In this document: positions 51,759 to 62,376 of the stretch, one piece after another
How positions within the stretch are numbered: the stretch's first letter is position 1
How the letters are laid out: each line of letters starts with the position of its first letter
Source: Collinsella ihumii
Lineage (GTDB): Bacteria > Actinomycetota > Coriobacteriia > Coriobacteriales > Coriobacteriaceae
NCBI RefSeq assembly: GCF_900046475.1
Contig: NZ_FCOU01000003.1
Span: 558,122-622,121, forward strand
DNA: 64,000 nucleotides
Direction of reading: 5' to 3'
Position numbers and translations under genes: made by a program
Notes under the pieces: generated by a model
Seen by the model: only the letters and a program-made list of their open reading frames with translations
Databases searched by the model: none
Told to the model about the DNA's origin: nothing

Positions 51759-52835
51759 CTAGAACTGGTTCAGGAAGCGCATGTCTCCCGTCATCAGCGT
51801 GCGGAGGTCGGGCAGGTCGTAACGGAGCGCCGCCACGCGCTCGACGCCGATGCCGAAGGCGAAGCCGGAATAGCGCTCGGGATCGATACCGCAGTTCACG
51901 AGCACGTTGGGGTCGACCATGCCGCAGCCCAGAATCTCGATCCAGCCGGAATGCTTGCAGAAGCTGCAGCCCTCGCCGTGGCACACGCCGCAGCTCACGT
52001 CGACCTCGCAGGAGGGCTCGGTGAACGGGAAGAAGTGCGGGCGGTAGCGCGTCTTGCGCTCGGAGCCGAACATGCACTTGACGAAGTAGTCGAGCGTGCC
52101 CTTGAGGTCGCCGAACGTGATGCCCTCGTCCACCACAAGGCCCTCGACCTGGTTGAACTGCGGCAGATGGCAGGCATCGGGGGTGTCGGGGCGGTAGACC
52201 GTGCCCGGGGCGATCATGTAGATGGGCGGCTTCTGCTCCTCCATGGTGTGCACCTGCACGCCCGAGGTCTGGGTGCGCAGCAGCACGTCGGACTCGCCGT
52301 GCGCGTGCGCCTCGGCGTGGGCGCAGGTGCCGGGCGCGTTGTCCACCACGTAGAACGTGTCGCGCGCGCTGCGGCTGGGATGGTCCATCGGCGCGTTCAG
52401 CGCGGTGAAGTTGTAGAAGGTCGTCTCCACGTGCGGACCGTCCTCGACCGTGTAGCCGATGCCGCAGAAGACGTCCTCGATCTCCTCGATGATCTGGTTG
52501 ATGAGGTGCTGATGGCCGATCTTGGGACGCGCACCGGGCAGGGTCACGTCAACGGCCTCGGTCGCCATGAGGTTGCGCATGGCCTCGCGCTTGAGCGCGC
52601 CGCCGCGGCGCTCCAGCAGGCTCTCGGCCAGACGGCGCAGCTCGTTGGCGCGCTTGCCGAGCACCGGGCGCTCCTCGGGAGCCACCTTGCCCATCATGTG
52701 CATGACCGAGGTGATCTCGCCCTTGCGGCCGAGCAGCGCCACGCGCGCCTGCTCGAGCGCATCAACCGTCACGGCGCCCTCGATCATCTCCTTTGCCTTG
52801 GCTTCGAGCTGGTCAAGGTCTTCAATCAGACTCAT
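51759..52835 (-). CDS. pheS: Phenylalanyl-tRNA synthetase alpha subunit
   Basis: A 358-residue class II catalytic subunit. It has the N-terminal coiled coil (residues 1-85), the motif 2 region TRYRPHFFPFTEPSCEVD and motif 3 GCGMVDPNV...GFAFGIGVERVAALRY. A Cys-rich SCGVCHGEGCSFC insertion lies in the catalytic core. The start MSLIEDLDQLEAKA is preceded by AAGGGATG. It is preceded by a Phe-specific T-box leader and followed by pheT. Confidence 0.96.
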   Translation of the reverse strand: MSLIEDLDQLEAKAKEMIEGAVTVDALEQARVALLGRKGEITSVMHMMGKVAPEERPVLGKRANELRRLAESLLERRGGALKREAMRNLMATEAVDVTLPGARPKIGHQHLINQIIEEIEDVFCGIGYTVEDGPHVETTFYNFTALNAPMDHPSRSARDTFYVVDNAPGTCAHAEAHAHGESDVLLRTQTSGVQVHTMEEQKPPIYMIAPGTVYRPDTPDACHLPQFNQVEGLVVDEGITFGDLKGTLDYFVKCMFGSERKTRYRPHFFPFTEPSCEVDVSCGVCHGEGCSFCKHSGWIEILGCGMVDPNVLVNCGIDPERYSGFAFGIGVERVAALRYDLPDLRTLMTGDMRFLNQF

Positions 52836-52849
52836 GAAACATCCCTTCT

Positions 52850-53150
52850 CAATAAAAAACCGTCCTTGCACGTGGGGAAACCCCGTGTGCAAGGACGGAC
52901 AGATCCGCGGTACCACCTTGTTTGGCTGCCGGTTGTCGCGCCCGGCATACCCTCTTTTGCCCGATATCGCCCGGGCGCGCGGCTTCCCTACTCAGCTGCC
53001 GTGTTCCGGCACGTCCGTTCAGGTCGCTGCTCGGGAGTGAACGCTGTGTCCTTGCCCACGCAGGAAGGCTTTCAGCCGGTGACCTTCCCTCTCTCTGCGG
53101 GACGCGGCGGGCACAACCCTCTCCGTCAACGCGTTGAGGGCAAGGATAGC
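52850..53150 (-). promoter_or_regulatory. T-box riboswitch controlling pheST
   Basis: On the minus strand the T-box sequence AAGGTGGTACCGCGG lies at 52905-52919, and the antiterminator/terminator stem CCGTCCTTGCACGTGGGG with its partner lies at 52860-52898, followed by TTTTTTA. The specifier codon is UUC (Phe), seen in GCGTTCACTCCCGAGC (plus-strand gaa at 53039-53041). The Stem I distal loop block GGCTGAAAGCC is upstream. Uncharged tRNA-Phe should stabilise the antiterminator and switch on pheST. Confidence 0.93.
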
Positions 53151-53346
53151 ACAAGCGCTTGCCGCAAACCCGCGCAAGCGCACATTCCACGCTTTTCGGC
53201 GCCTTTTGGGACGGGTCCTTTTATCCGGAATGCGCGTCGCTTGCGCGACCGGCCGGATGCTTACCGGTGTTTTGCCATAGGCTTACGAAGCCGATACAGC
53301 TACACTTGTTGGAATACTCAATCGCACGGAGGATGAGGAGAACGCG

Positions 53347-54873
53347 ATGGGAAAGGCAAAGATCAACACCCACAAGCTGGGTAAGAAGCTGCGAAAGCTC
53401 GAGCGCAGGCTGTGGACCTACGAGTACCTGCTCAAGATTAGCGAGTTCGACGGCGCCACCGTGGCACCCGAGAACGGCGCCGCAGCTCGCGGCGAGGCCC
53501 TGGGCACGCTCGCCGCCGCCCATCACAAGCTGCTCACGAGCGATAAGGCCGTTGAGCTCGTCCGCGCGCTCGAGAAGGCGGCCGCCAAGGACAAGATCAC
53601 CGGCCAGCTCGCCGACGAGGTCCGCGTGCTCGCGCGCGACCAGCGCGAAGCGCTCGTCATCCCCACCGAGGAAGAAGAGGCCTGGACCCGCCTGATTTGC
53701 GAGGCGGATGCCGTGTGGCACAAGGCGAAGGCTGCCAACGACTGGGCGTCGTTCGAGCCCTACGTCGACCGCATCGTCAAGACCTGCAAGCGCCATGCGG
53801 GCTATCTCGATCCCACGCGCGACCCCTATGACGTGCTGCTCGACCAGTACGAGCGCGGGCTCACCTCCCAGGCCTTCGACGCGTTTTGCGACCAGGTGCG
53901 CGCAACCGTCGTCCCGCTCGTGCACGCCATCGTGGAGCACGGCGTGCAGCCCAACGCCTCGTTCCTCCAGGCGCGCATCCCCGAGTCCATCCAGAAGGCG
54001 ATCTCGTTCGACCTAATCGACCTGGTGGGCATCGACCGCGCCGACACCGCGCTCGCCTTCACCGAGCACCCCTTCTCCGAGGGCTTCTCGACCGGCGACG
54101 CGCGCATCGCCACGCACATCTACGAGGACAACGTCATCTCGAACGTCTACTCCATCATCCACGAGGCGGGCCACGCCATCTACGAGCTGGGCGTCGACGA
54201 GGCCTACGCCTACACGTGCCTGGCGGGCGGCACGTCCATGGGCATCCACGAAAGCCAGTCGCGCTTCTTCGAGAACACCGTCGGCCGCAGCCGCGCGTTC
54301 ATGGGCCCGCTGCTGCAGATCCTGCGCCGCCGCATCCCCGCCATCTACGACAGTGTCTCCGAGGAGGAGCTGTACCGTGCCGTCAACATCGCGGAGCCCT
54401 CGCTCATCCGCACCGAGGCCGACGAGCTCACCTACCCGCTGCACATCATGATCCGCTACGAGATCGAGCGGAAGCTGTTCTCCGGCGAGGCGACGGCGCG
54501 CGACATCCCGGGCCTCTGGGACGAGCTGACCATGAAGTACCTGGGTATCGAGGTGCCCGACGACACGCACGGGTGCCTGCAGGACACGCATTGGTCGGGC
54601 GGCAGCTTTGGCTACTTCCCCACCTACGCGCTGGGAAGCGCCTACGACGCGCAGTATGCGCCGGCCATGGCGAGCGCCGGCATCGACCTGGAGGCGGCGT
54701 GCGCCTCGGGCGACCTGGCACCGGTGCGTGCATGGCTCGAGCAGAACATCTGGCGCTGGGGCCGCGGCAAGGATGCGCCCGAGCTCATCGAGAACGCCTG
54801 CGGTGCGCCGTTCGACGCGACGTATTACTGCGACTACCTCGCCAAGAAGTTCGGTGCGCTCTACGCGCTGTAA
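53347..54873 (+). CDS. M32-family carboxypeptidase
   Basis: A 508-residue cytosolic metallocarboxypeptidase (thermostable carboxypeptidase 1 type). The zinc motif HEAGH is at residues 272-276, with the downstream GIHESQSRFFEN glutamate ligand. The conserved HPF (about 240) and DTHWSGGSFGYFPTYALG blocks near the C-terminus are typical of M32. It removes C-terminal residues broadly, except Pro. GGATGAGGAGAACGCG precedes the ATG, and a strong terminator follows. Confidence 0.9.
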   Translation: MGKAKINTHKLGKKLRKLERRLWTYEYLLKISEFDGATVAPENGAAARGEALGTLAAAHHKLLTSDKAVELVRALEKAAAKDKITGQLADEVRVLARDQREALVIPTEEEEAWTRLICEADAVWHKAKAANDWASFEPYVDRIVKTCKRHAGYLDPTRDPYDVLLDQYERGLTSQAFDAFCDQVRATVVPLVHAIVEHGVQPNASFLQARIPESIQKAISFDLIDLVGIDRADTALAFTEHPFSEGFSTGDARIATHIYEDNVISNVYSIIHEAGHAIYELGVDEAYAYTCLAGGTSMGIHESQSRFFENTVGRSRAFMGPLLQILRRRIPAIYDSVSEEELYRAVNIAEPSLIRTEADELTYPLHIMIRYEIERKLFSGEATARDIPGLWDELTMKYLGIEVPDDTHGCLQDTHWSGGSFGYFPTYALGSAYDAQYAPAMASAGIDLEAACASGDLAPVRAWLEQNIWRWGRGKDAPELIENACGAPFDATYYCDYLAKKFGALYAL

Positions 54874-54896
54874 TGCTTATGTTTCGTTTTTGACGC

Positions 54897-54937
54897 GGGC
54901 GCGCCGCAGGGGGGATCTCCCTGCGGCGCGCCCCTTT
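54897..54937 (+). terminator. Terminator after the M32 carboxypeptidase
   Basis: GGGCGCGCCGCAGGG and CCCTGCGGCGCGCCC form a 15-bp stem, followed by CTTTA on the plus strand. The T tract is short. Confidence 0.8.
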
Positions 54938-55011
54938 ATCCCAAGCTTGCGATTCCCCTGCGCCCGGATGGGGTATCCTGCCTGTAAGTTCATCCGTCGA
55001 AAGGAAACGCC

Positions 55012-55956
55012 ATGTTCGGCTTCATCCTCATCGCCGTGCTCGTCCTGCTCATCATCAGCATCGCGACAGGCAACCTGTTCTTCGTGGTCAAGCAGCAGCA
55101 CGCCGTCATCATCGAGCGCCTGGGCAAGTTCAACCGCATCGTCGGCGCGGGCTTCCACGCCAAGATCCCCTTCATCGACCGCAAGGCGGCCACGGTGAGC
55201 CTGCGCACCATGAAGAACGGCTTCGATATCGACGTCAAGACCGAGGACAACGTCACCATCGGCCTCGAGGTCTCCGCGCAGTACCACGTGAGCTACGAGC
55301 TCGGCAACGCGCCGCAGGAATCCGGCGTGTACAAGAGCTACTACATGCTGCAGCAGCCCGTCGCCCAGATGCGCGACTTCATCACCGACGCCCTGCGCAG
55401 CTCCATCCCCGTCTACACCCTCGACGAGGTCTTCGCCAAGAAGGACGACATCGCCAAGGACGTGAACGCCACCGTCTCTGAGCAGATGGCGGCCTACGGC
55501 TTCACGCTCGTCTCGACGCTCATCACCAAGATCGCGCTGCCCGCTGAGGTCGAGAACTCCATGAACCAGATCAACGCCGCCCAGCGCACCAAAGCCGCGG
55601 CGCAGGACCTGGCCGAAGCCGACCGCATCCGTCGCGTCACGGAGGCCAAGGCGGAGGCGGAGGCCATGGAGCAGGCGGGCGAGGGCATCGCCAACCAGCG
55701 CAAGGCCATCGCGCTGGGCATCAAGGACTCGCTGGAGATCATCCAGGAGACCGGCGTGGGCAACGACGAGGCGAACCTGCTGTTCATGTTCACGCAGTGG
55801 ACCGAGATGATGAACGAGTTCGCCAAGAGCGGCAAGAGCTCCACCGTGGTGCTCCCGAGTGATTTCCGCCAGTCGGCAAGCATGTTCGAGCAGATGATCG
55901 CCGCCGGCGAGGCCAACGACGCCGGTAACGTGCCGCCGGTGACGCCTGAGGGCTAG
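55012..55956 (+). CDS. SPFH-domain (stomatin/HflC-like) membrane protein
   Basis: A 314-residue protein. An N-terminal TM helix (FILIAVLVLLIISIATGNLFF) is followed by the SPFH/band-7 domain (VVKQQHAVIIERLGKFNRI, VSLRTMKNGFDIDVKTEDN) and a coiled-coil Ala/Glu-rich region with AEADRIRRVTEAKAEAEAMEQ. SPFH proteins form membrane microdomain scaffolds or modulate proteases such as FtsH. No NfeD-like partner is adjacent. GAAAGGA precedes the ATG. Confidence 0.88.
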   Translation: MFGFILIAVLVLLIISIATGNLFFVVKQQHAVIIERLGKFNRIVGAGFHAKIPFIDRKAATVSLRTMKNGFDIDVKTEDNVTIGLEVSAQYHVSYELGNAPQESGVYKSYYMLQQPVAQMRDFITDALRSSIPVYTLDEVFAKKDDIAKDVNATVSEQMAAYGFTLVSTLITKIALPAEVENSMNQINAAQRTKAAAQDLAEADRIRRVTEAKAEAEAMEQAGEGIANQRKAIALGIKDSLEIIQETGVGNDEANLLFMFTQWTEMMNEFAKSGKSSTVVLPSDFRQSASMFEQMIAAGEANDAGNVPPVTPEG

Positions 55957-56008
55957 CGGATCGCTCCGCTCGCCCAGCCGGCCGCCCCGCACACGCACGC
56001 GCAACGCA

Positions 56009-56048
56009 AAGGCGCCCCGTCCGGATCGCTTTCCGGACGGGGCGCCTT
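56009..56048. terminator. Bidirectional terminator between the convergent SPFH and DUF4012 genes
   Basis: AAGGCGCCCCGTCCGGA and its reverse complement (56032-56048) form a 17-bp stem with a TCGCTT loop. It serves the plus-strand SPFH gene and the minus-strand DUF4012 gene. Confidence 0.85.
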
Positions 56049-56074
56049 ACTGTACCGCGCGTGCTCTGAGAACT

Positions 56075-58066
56075 CTACAGATTACCCTCGCGCGCATCCT
56101 GGCAGGTCGGGGTCACGCGCATCTGGAGCTCGCCGGCCGCATCGGAGGGAACCGTGATCGTGTAGGTCACCGTGCAGCTCTCCTCGTCATACAGGTCGAG
56201 CATGCCGTACGTGACGTTCAGCCCGTTGTAGGTGCCTTCCTTCATAGTCATGTCGGCCTGGCCGTTCACCTGCACGTTCACATCGGAGATGGTGCCGCCT
56301 GCAGGTGCGAACAGGTAGACGATGTAGCGCTCGAGCGGCACGAGCTGGATCGAGCCGTCGTCCATCCACTTGTTCACGCCCACGTATCCCGGCAGGTTGG
56401 CCGCCTCCGCCTCGGTGCAGGTGTTGGCGATGTCGACCGTGACGTCGTAGGTCGTGGTGCCGTCGCCGCGCTTCATGCCCGAGGAGACGTCCACGTTGAG
56501 GTCGAGGTACCAGTCCATCTTGGAATAGCCCACGTTGTTGAGGTAGACGCCGGCCTCCGGGACGCCGTCGACGTCGCCCGCGTCAGGCAGCTCGTTGGCG
56601 ATGCCCATGTCCTCGATCGCCTGCTCCTCGTCCGCATCCTCCATCCAAACGATGAAGCGGCCCTCGTCGCAGCCGCGCGCGAAGACCTGCACGAGGCCGG
56701 CCATGTCGGCCTCGCCGATGCCGGACAGGATGCGGTCGAAGGCCGCCTGCGCCACGCTCGCGAAGATGGCGTCGGACTCCTCCTGGGGGTAGTTCCAGTA
56801 CACGTCGTGCATGAGGACGGTCGCCGCGTTCGTGCCGTCCACGGCCGTGCCATCGGGCAGCGTCACGCCGCCGACGAGCCCGAGCAGGTACTGGAGGAAC
56901 ACCGGATCGAGCGCGATGACGCCGTCGACGTGCTGACCCATACCGGCCTCCCACAGCTGACCGATGATGGAGGCGGCGCGCGGGAAATCGGGGATCATGG
57001 TGGCGTCGCCCGTCACCTTGCCCACGTTGCCGGTCATCTTGTTGAACAGGTTGTTCTCCTCATCGGTGAGCAGAACCTGCTGATCGTCGGACACGCGCAG
57101 CGAACCGCGGAAATCGCCGATCTCCATCTGGCCGTCCGTGATCGTGATGACACCCTGGGAGCCGCCCAGGCCGCCGTTCGCACGGATCTCGACGTTGTTC
57201 TGCGCCATGACGAGGTAGCTGCGGGTACCTTGCGCGCCCAGCATGGCGGGCAGCACGGGCGAGAGGCTCTCGCTCGCCTTGACCGCGCCGTCGAGCACCG
57301 CGAAGCCGTCCTTGGCGGTCTCGACGAGCTCGGTCACCTGCGCGACGTGCGTGTCGCCGATCGCCTGCACGCGCTCGTTCGCGCTCCCGAGGACCCCGGC
57401 GCTGTCGGCCAGCGCGTCCACGACGGCGCAGACGGCCGACACGTTGATGCTGCCGTCGGCGAACAGCCTGCCCGGCGTGGCGCCGGCGAGCTGTTCAGCC
57501 ATGGGCACGAGCGCGTCCGCGGACACCTCGGACAGAACCGAGACGAGCTCGCGGGCGGCAGACACGTCGGAGCCGACCACGGGGATGACGGAGGCCGCGG
57601 CCCAGAGGGGACCGGAGGTCTCGGCCTCGATGTCGGCGCACAGGGCCTGGAGGCGCACCGCGTCGTCGGGCAGCGTCGAGAACTCGCCAGAGGTGACCTT
57701 GTCCTTCACCGAGTTGACGATGCCCACGGCCTCGCCCGCGCGGTCGCGCACGGACAGCGCGGAGCGGGCGAGCAGGGCGCCCGAGACGCCGAGCGCGACC
57801 ACGAGCAGGACGACGACGGCGATGACGGTGCGGCGGATGCGGCGGCGACGGCGGTCGCGGCGGCTGTGGCGGCGCTTGACGAGTCCGTCGTCGGTGCGCG
57901 AGCCGGCGTCCTCGCCGTAGGGCAGGCCGAAGTCGTAGAACTCGGCGCGCTCCCCGGAGGGCGCACCCTGGAAGGCGGTCGGCTCGGAGGAGGCGCTCCC
58001 CCGCTCGGTCTCGATGCGGCCGACCGGCTCGGTGTAGGGGCCGTCCTGGGGCGGTCTCTTTAACAC
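56075..58066 (-). CDS. DUF4012 domain protein (5' end displaced by insertion)
   Basis: The frame from the GTG at 58066 gives 663 residues. A Arg-rich cytosolic segment (RRHSRRDRRRRRIRR) is followed by one TM helix (TVIAVVVLLVVALGVSGALLA) and a long outer domain with the DUF4012 hallmarks (YLVMAQNNVEIRANGGLGGSQGVI, DFRGSLRVSDD, VLMHDVYWNYPQEE). DUF4012 proteins are surface-exposed and of unknown role, often near polysaccharide genes. The GTG has no ribosome site; the real start is probably at 58284, upstream of an interrupting segment. Removing about 161 nt would rejoin the two parts in frame. Confidence 0.85.
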   Translation of the reverse strand: MLKRPPQDGPYTEPVGRIETERGSASSEPTAFQGAPSGERAEFYDFGLPYGEDAGSRTDDGLVKRRHSRRDRRRRRIRRTVIAVVVLLVVALGVSGALLARSALSVRDRAGEAVGIVNSVKDKVTSGEFSTLPDDAVRLQALCADIEAETSGPLWAAASVIPVVGSDVSAARELVSVLSEVSADALVPMAEQLAGATPGRLFADGSINVSAVCAVVDALADSAGVLGSANERVQAIGDTHVAQVTELVETAKDGFAVLDGAVKASESLSPVLPAMLGAQGTRSYLVMAQNNVEIRANGGLGGSQGVITITDGQMEIGDFRGSLRVSDDQQVLLTDEENNLFNKMTGNVGKVTGDATMIPDFPRAASIIGQLWEAGMGQHVDGVIALDPVFLQYLLGLVGGVTLPDGTAVDGTNAATVLMHDVYWNYPQEESDAIFASVAQAAFDRILSGIGEADMAGLVQVFARGCDEGRFIVWMEDADEEQAIEDMGIANELPDAGDVDGVPEAGVYLNNVGYSKMDWYLDLNVDVSSGMKRGDGTTTYDVTVDIANTCTEAEAANLPGYVGVNKWMDDGSIQLVPLERYIVYLFAPAGGTISDVNVQVNGQADMTMKEGTYNGLNVTYGMLDLYDEESCTVTYTITVPSDAAGELQMRVTPTCQDAREGNL

Positions 58067-58090
58067 ATCGGCTGTGAATAAGAGACAACC
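58053..58090. other. Imperfect palindrome resembling two head-to-head Tn5 mosaic ends
   Basis: On the plus strand CGGTCTCTTTAACACATC is followed by GGC and TGTGAATAAGAGACA. This matches the inverted-repeat layout of a mosaic-end pair (one end is CTGTCTCTTATACACATCT) at roughly three quarters of positions. It lies exactly at the junction of the DUF4012 frame and the duplicated pheT segment. Confidence 0.5.
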
Positions 58091-58284
58091 GTATCAACAG
58101 ACTCCACCTCGGTGCCCGTGCGAATGAACTCGGCGACGAGATCGGCCGGATCGGACGGCAGCTCGATCATCTCGCCCAACCAACTATAAGGAACGCGCAT
58201 TGCGATTTCTCCTTGCTCGGCGGCCGTGCGGCGGCGCGGCGGACGCTGCGGACCGCTGCCGTTCATGTCGTTCGAATCTGCCAT
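58060..58284 (-). pseudogene. Detached 5' end of the DUF4012 gene fused to the pheT start
   Basis: An AAGGAG ribosome site precedes the ATG at 58284. The frame reads MADSNDMNGSGPQRPPRRR, then TAAEQ, then the copied pheT ribosome site and its N-terminal residues (MRVPYSWLGEMIELPSDP on), and stops at TAA (58060-58062). The first 23 codons look like the genuine start of DUF4012 (Ser/Pro/Arg-rich, good ribosome site). The rest is the duplicated pheT part. The chimera is 74 residues and is unlikely to be functional. Confidence 0.75.
58088..58214 (-). repeat. 127-bp perfect copy of the pheT 5' end
   Basis: Identical to 51553-51679, in the same orientation, 6535 bp away. It includes the pheT GGAG ribosome site and start codon but no promoter or T-box. 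It ends abruptly at both sides in unrelated sequence. Confidence 0.97.
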
Positions 58285-58392
58285 ATCGTCTCCTTGTATC
58301 GCACGCACGAGTGCGTCTGTATTCGCCCTTGAAAGTATAGTTTATGCAAACTTGCAGCTACTAAACTCCAAATGAGCTACAAGGGGATGCAT

Positions 58393-58466
58393 GCAAATTG
58401 GGGACGTACCTTCCGCATGCACTTTTGCAAATCGGGGACGCCCCTTCGATGGGTTGGTCGGGGATG
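58393..58466. repeat. Intergenic GGGGAC repeat, copy 4
   Basis: GCAAATTGGGGACGTACCTT, GCATGCACTTTTGCAAATC and GGGGACGCCCCTT followed by GATGGGTTGGTCGGGGA. Same module order as copies 1 and 3. Confidence 0.85.
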
Positions 58467-58500
58467 GCACGCAGCCCCGCACTCTGTGCCAAAACGCAAA

Positions 58501-58532
58501 TCGGGCGCCCCGCCACCGCGCGGGACGCCCGA
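58501..58532 (-). terminator. Probable terminator after glmM
   Basis: TCGGGCGCCCCGC pairs with GCGGGACGCCCGA (one mismatch) across CACCGC. On the minus strand the stem is followed by TTTGCGTTTTGG, a weak T tract. Confidence 0.6.
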
Positions 58533-58562
58533 TACAGACGCCTATGTATCGACGGTTTTCGC

Positions 58563-59903
58563 CTACTCCACCTTGAACGAATCGAGCGCCTTCAGCGTGA
58601 ACGCGCTCGCCTCCTCGCACAGCTCCTTCGTCGGCGCCTCAGCGAGCACGCGGACCAGCGGCTCGGTGCCGCTCGCGCGCACGAGCACGCGGCCGCGATC
58701 GCCCAGGAACTCCTCCGCCTGCTTGACGGACGCCAGCACGCCCTCGTCGGCCATCGCCGCGTCGCGGTCGGTCACGCGCACGTTGGTGAGCAGCTGCGGA
58801 TACAGCTTCACCGGCGCGCACAGCTGGGACAGCGTCTCGCGCTCGGCGCGCAGCACCTCCATCACGCGCAGCGAGGTCATGATGCCGTCGCCCGTGCACT
58901 CGATGTCGCCGAAGATGATGTGTCCGGACTGCTCGCCGCCCAGGCTGTAGCCGTTGGCGCGCATGCAGGCGTAGACGTGCTTGTCGCCGACGGCCGTGGT
59001 CTCGTAGGACAGGCGCGCCTCGTCGAACGCCTTGAACAGGCCGTAGTTGCTCATGACGGTCGGGACCACGGTGCCGCCGGTCAGACGGCCGTGCTTGTTG
59101 AGGTAGACGCCGCACACGTACAGGATGAGGTCGCCGTCGACCACGTTGCCGTGCTCGTCCACGGCGATGCAACGGTCCGCGTCGCCGTCGTAGGCAAAGC
59201 CCACGTCCAGACCCTGCTCGACCACGTGACGGCGCAGGCGATCGATATGGGTGGAGCCGCAGTCGACGTTGATGTTGAAGCCGTCGGGGCTATTGTTGAT
59301 CACGCGAACGTCGGCACCGAGCGCGTCGAACACGGGCTTGGCAACCGAAGACGCGGAACCGTTGGCGCAGTCCAGGCCGATCTTCACGCCCTGCAGCGAG
59401 AAGTTGGCGCTGGAGATCAAGAAGGCGATGTAGCGGTTACGGCCCTGCATGTAGTCGATCGTCGCGCCGATGGCGTCTCCGGTGGCCAGCGGCACGTCGC
59501 ACTTGCCGTCGATGTAGTCCTCGATCAGCTCGAGCACTTCCTCGTCCATCTTGTAGCCCTCGCCGTTCACGAGCTTGATACCGTTGTCGGTGTAGGGGTT
59601 GTGGGAGGCAGAGATCATGATGCCGCAGTCAAAACGGCCGTCGACCGTCTCGTACGCCACGCCCGGCGTGGGAATGACGTGCAGCATGTACGCGTCGGCA
59701 CCCGAGGCGACAAGGCCCGCCACCAGCGCAGATTCAAACATGTAGCTCGAACGGCGGGTGTCTTTGCCCACGACCACGCGCGCCTTGCGCTCCTGGCGCG
59801 CGCCGTAATACCAGCCCACATACCGTCCGATCTTGAACGCATGATCAACCGTAAGGCCCTTGTTGGCTTCTCCACGGAATCCGTCGGTGCCGAAATACTT
59901 CAT
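58563..59903 (-). CDS. glmM: Phosphoglucosamine mutase
   Basis: A 446-residue alpha-D-phosphohexomutase that interconverts glucosamine-6-P and glucosamine-1-P for peptidoglycan precursors. The start MKYFGTDGFRG is diagnostic. The phosphoserine loop is MISASHNPYTDNG; the metal loop is FAYDGDADRC; the sugar-binding loop is GEQSGHI; the phosphate-binding loop is VRASGTEPLVRV near the C-terminus. The longer open frame upstream is not coding-like. Confidence 0.95.
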   Translation of the reverse strand: MKYFGTDGFRGEANKGLTVDHAFKIGRYVGWYYGARQERKARVVVGKDTRRSSYMFESALVAGLVASGADAYMLHVIPTPGVAYETVDGRFDCGIMISASHNPYTDNGIKLVNGEGYKMDEEVLELIEDYIDGKCDVPLATGDAIGATIDYMQGRNRYIAFLISSANFSLQGVKIGLDCANGSASSVAKPVFDALGADVRVINNSPDGFNINVDCGSTHIDRLRRHVVEQGLDVGFAYDGDADRCIAVDEHGNVVDGDLILYVCGVYLNKHGRLTGGTVVPTVMSNYGLFKAFDEARLSYETTAVGDKHVYACMRANGYSLGGEQSGHIIFGDIECTGDGIMTSLRVMEVLRAERETLSQLCAPVKLYPQLLTNVRVTDRDAAMADEGVLASVKQAEEFLGDRGRVLVRASGTEPLVRVLAEAPTKELCEEASAFTLKALDSFKVE

Positions 59904-60172
59904 GTACGGTCCCTTTCGCAGAATGGTGCGACCAGCGGACATGCGACCGCGGCGCGATGCATTGAAACTGGCGTGCGCCAGCGGCTCTATTGTAGCGTTG
60001 CGAGCGCATTGGCCCAAACGGGGCGGCGTCAAGTTATCGAATCGTTTATCAGTTGGGAGGGAGACGCCCTGAGGCATGTTGGGGGCGGCGAGGATGGCGG
60101 ATCGGCAAGCTGCGCCAGCGACGCAGCACCGGAGGTGGTCAAAATGTGCGTTCCCTATAAGCATTCCCCTGG

Positions 60173-60730
60173 TCAGCCGAAATGGGCGCCGCGCTTTCCC
60201 CGGTGCGCCATCAAGAGGACGGCGGGGATGAACACCAAGACGAGCGCCAGCCCGTAGCCCAAAGCGTCGAAAAGAAGGTCGGTGACATCGAAATGCCTAC
60301 CGAGGACGAACAGCTTATGGATCTGGTCGAACAGGGAGCATACGACGCAGATCGCCAGGGCAACAGTCGCTCGATGGCTCAAGCGCTTGCGCGGCTTCAA
60401 AGGAGAGCTGTCGCTTCGCGGCACGTACAGAAGCGCCGCCAAGCTCACAAACAGCCCGAGCGCGAAGAACTCCGCCGTATGGGCCCACTTGCGAATGCCG
60501 GCGACAGCGAACAGATGCGAGGCGACTTTGCGAATCGTCGCCTTGATGGTCATCCAGATCGATCCGCCGGCAGCGGTCTCGACCGGCGTGAGCTTCTGCT
60601 CGAAGAAACCGGAAAGGGAGGCGCTTTCCTGCGGTCCCTGCACGGTAAGGGCGAAGATGGCCGCGAACGCGACCACGCCGAGTGCAACGCAGGCAAACCA
60701 GATACAGCGTTTTGTGCGATGGGAAATCAT
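60173..60730 (-). CDS. VanZ-like family membrane protein
   Basis: A 185-residue protein with four predicted TM segments: FACVALGVVAFAAIFALTV, FFALGLFVSLAALLYV, VALAICVVCSLFDQIHKLFV and LLFDALGYGLALVLVFIPAVLL. The RKWAHTAEFF and LFDQIHKLFVLGRHFDVTDLLFDALG motifs are those of the VanZ family (PF04892). Outside teicoplanin clusters the role is unknown. GAGGGG precedes the ATG at 60730. Confidence 0.85.
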   Translation of the reverse strand: MISHRTKRCIWFACVALGVVAFAAIFALTVQGPQESASLSGFFEQKLTPVETAAGGSIWMTIKATIRKVASHLFAVAGIRKWAHTAEFFALGLFVSLAALLYVPRSDSSPLKPRKRLSHRATVALAICVVCSLFDQIHKLFVLGRHFDVTDLLFDALGYGLALVLVFIPAVLLMAHRGKRGAHFG

Positions 60731-60809
60731 ATGGCCCCTCACCTCTTTTCAGCTTCTTGCGACTCGCGTTCTGATACCCACTCGATCGCTCCTCGGGATG
60801 CTCTACGCA

Positions 60810-60842
60810 AAAAGCCCGCAGACGCGACGTCTGCGGGCTTTT
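60810..60842 (-). terminator. Terminator after the dTDP-glucose dehydratase gene
   Basis: AAAAGCCCGCAGACG and CGTCTGCGGGCTTTT-type arms form a 14-bp stem; on the minus strand it is followed by TTTTTGCG. Confidence 0.92.
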
Positions 60843-60872
60843 CGGTTTTGGGAGCTATAGGGTTTGCCCGCC

Positions 60873-62376
<1,504 letters not shown>

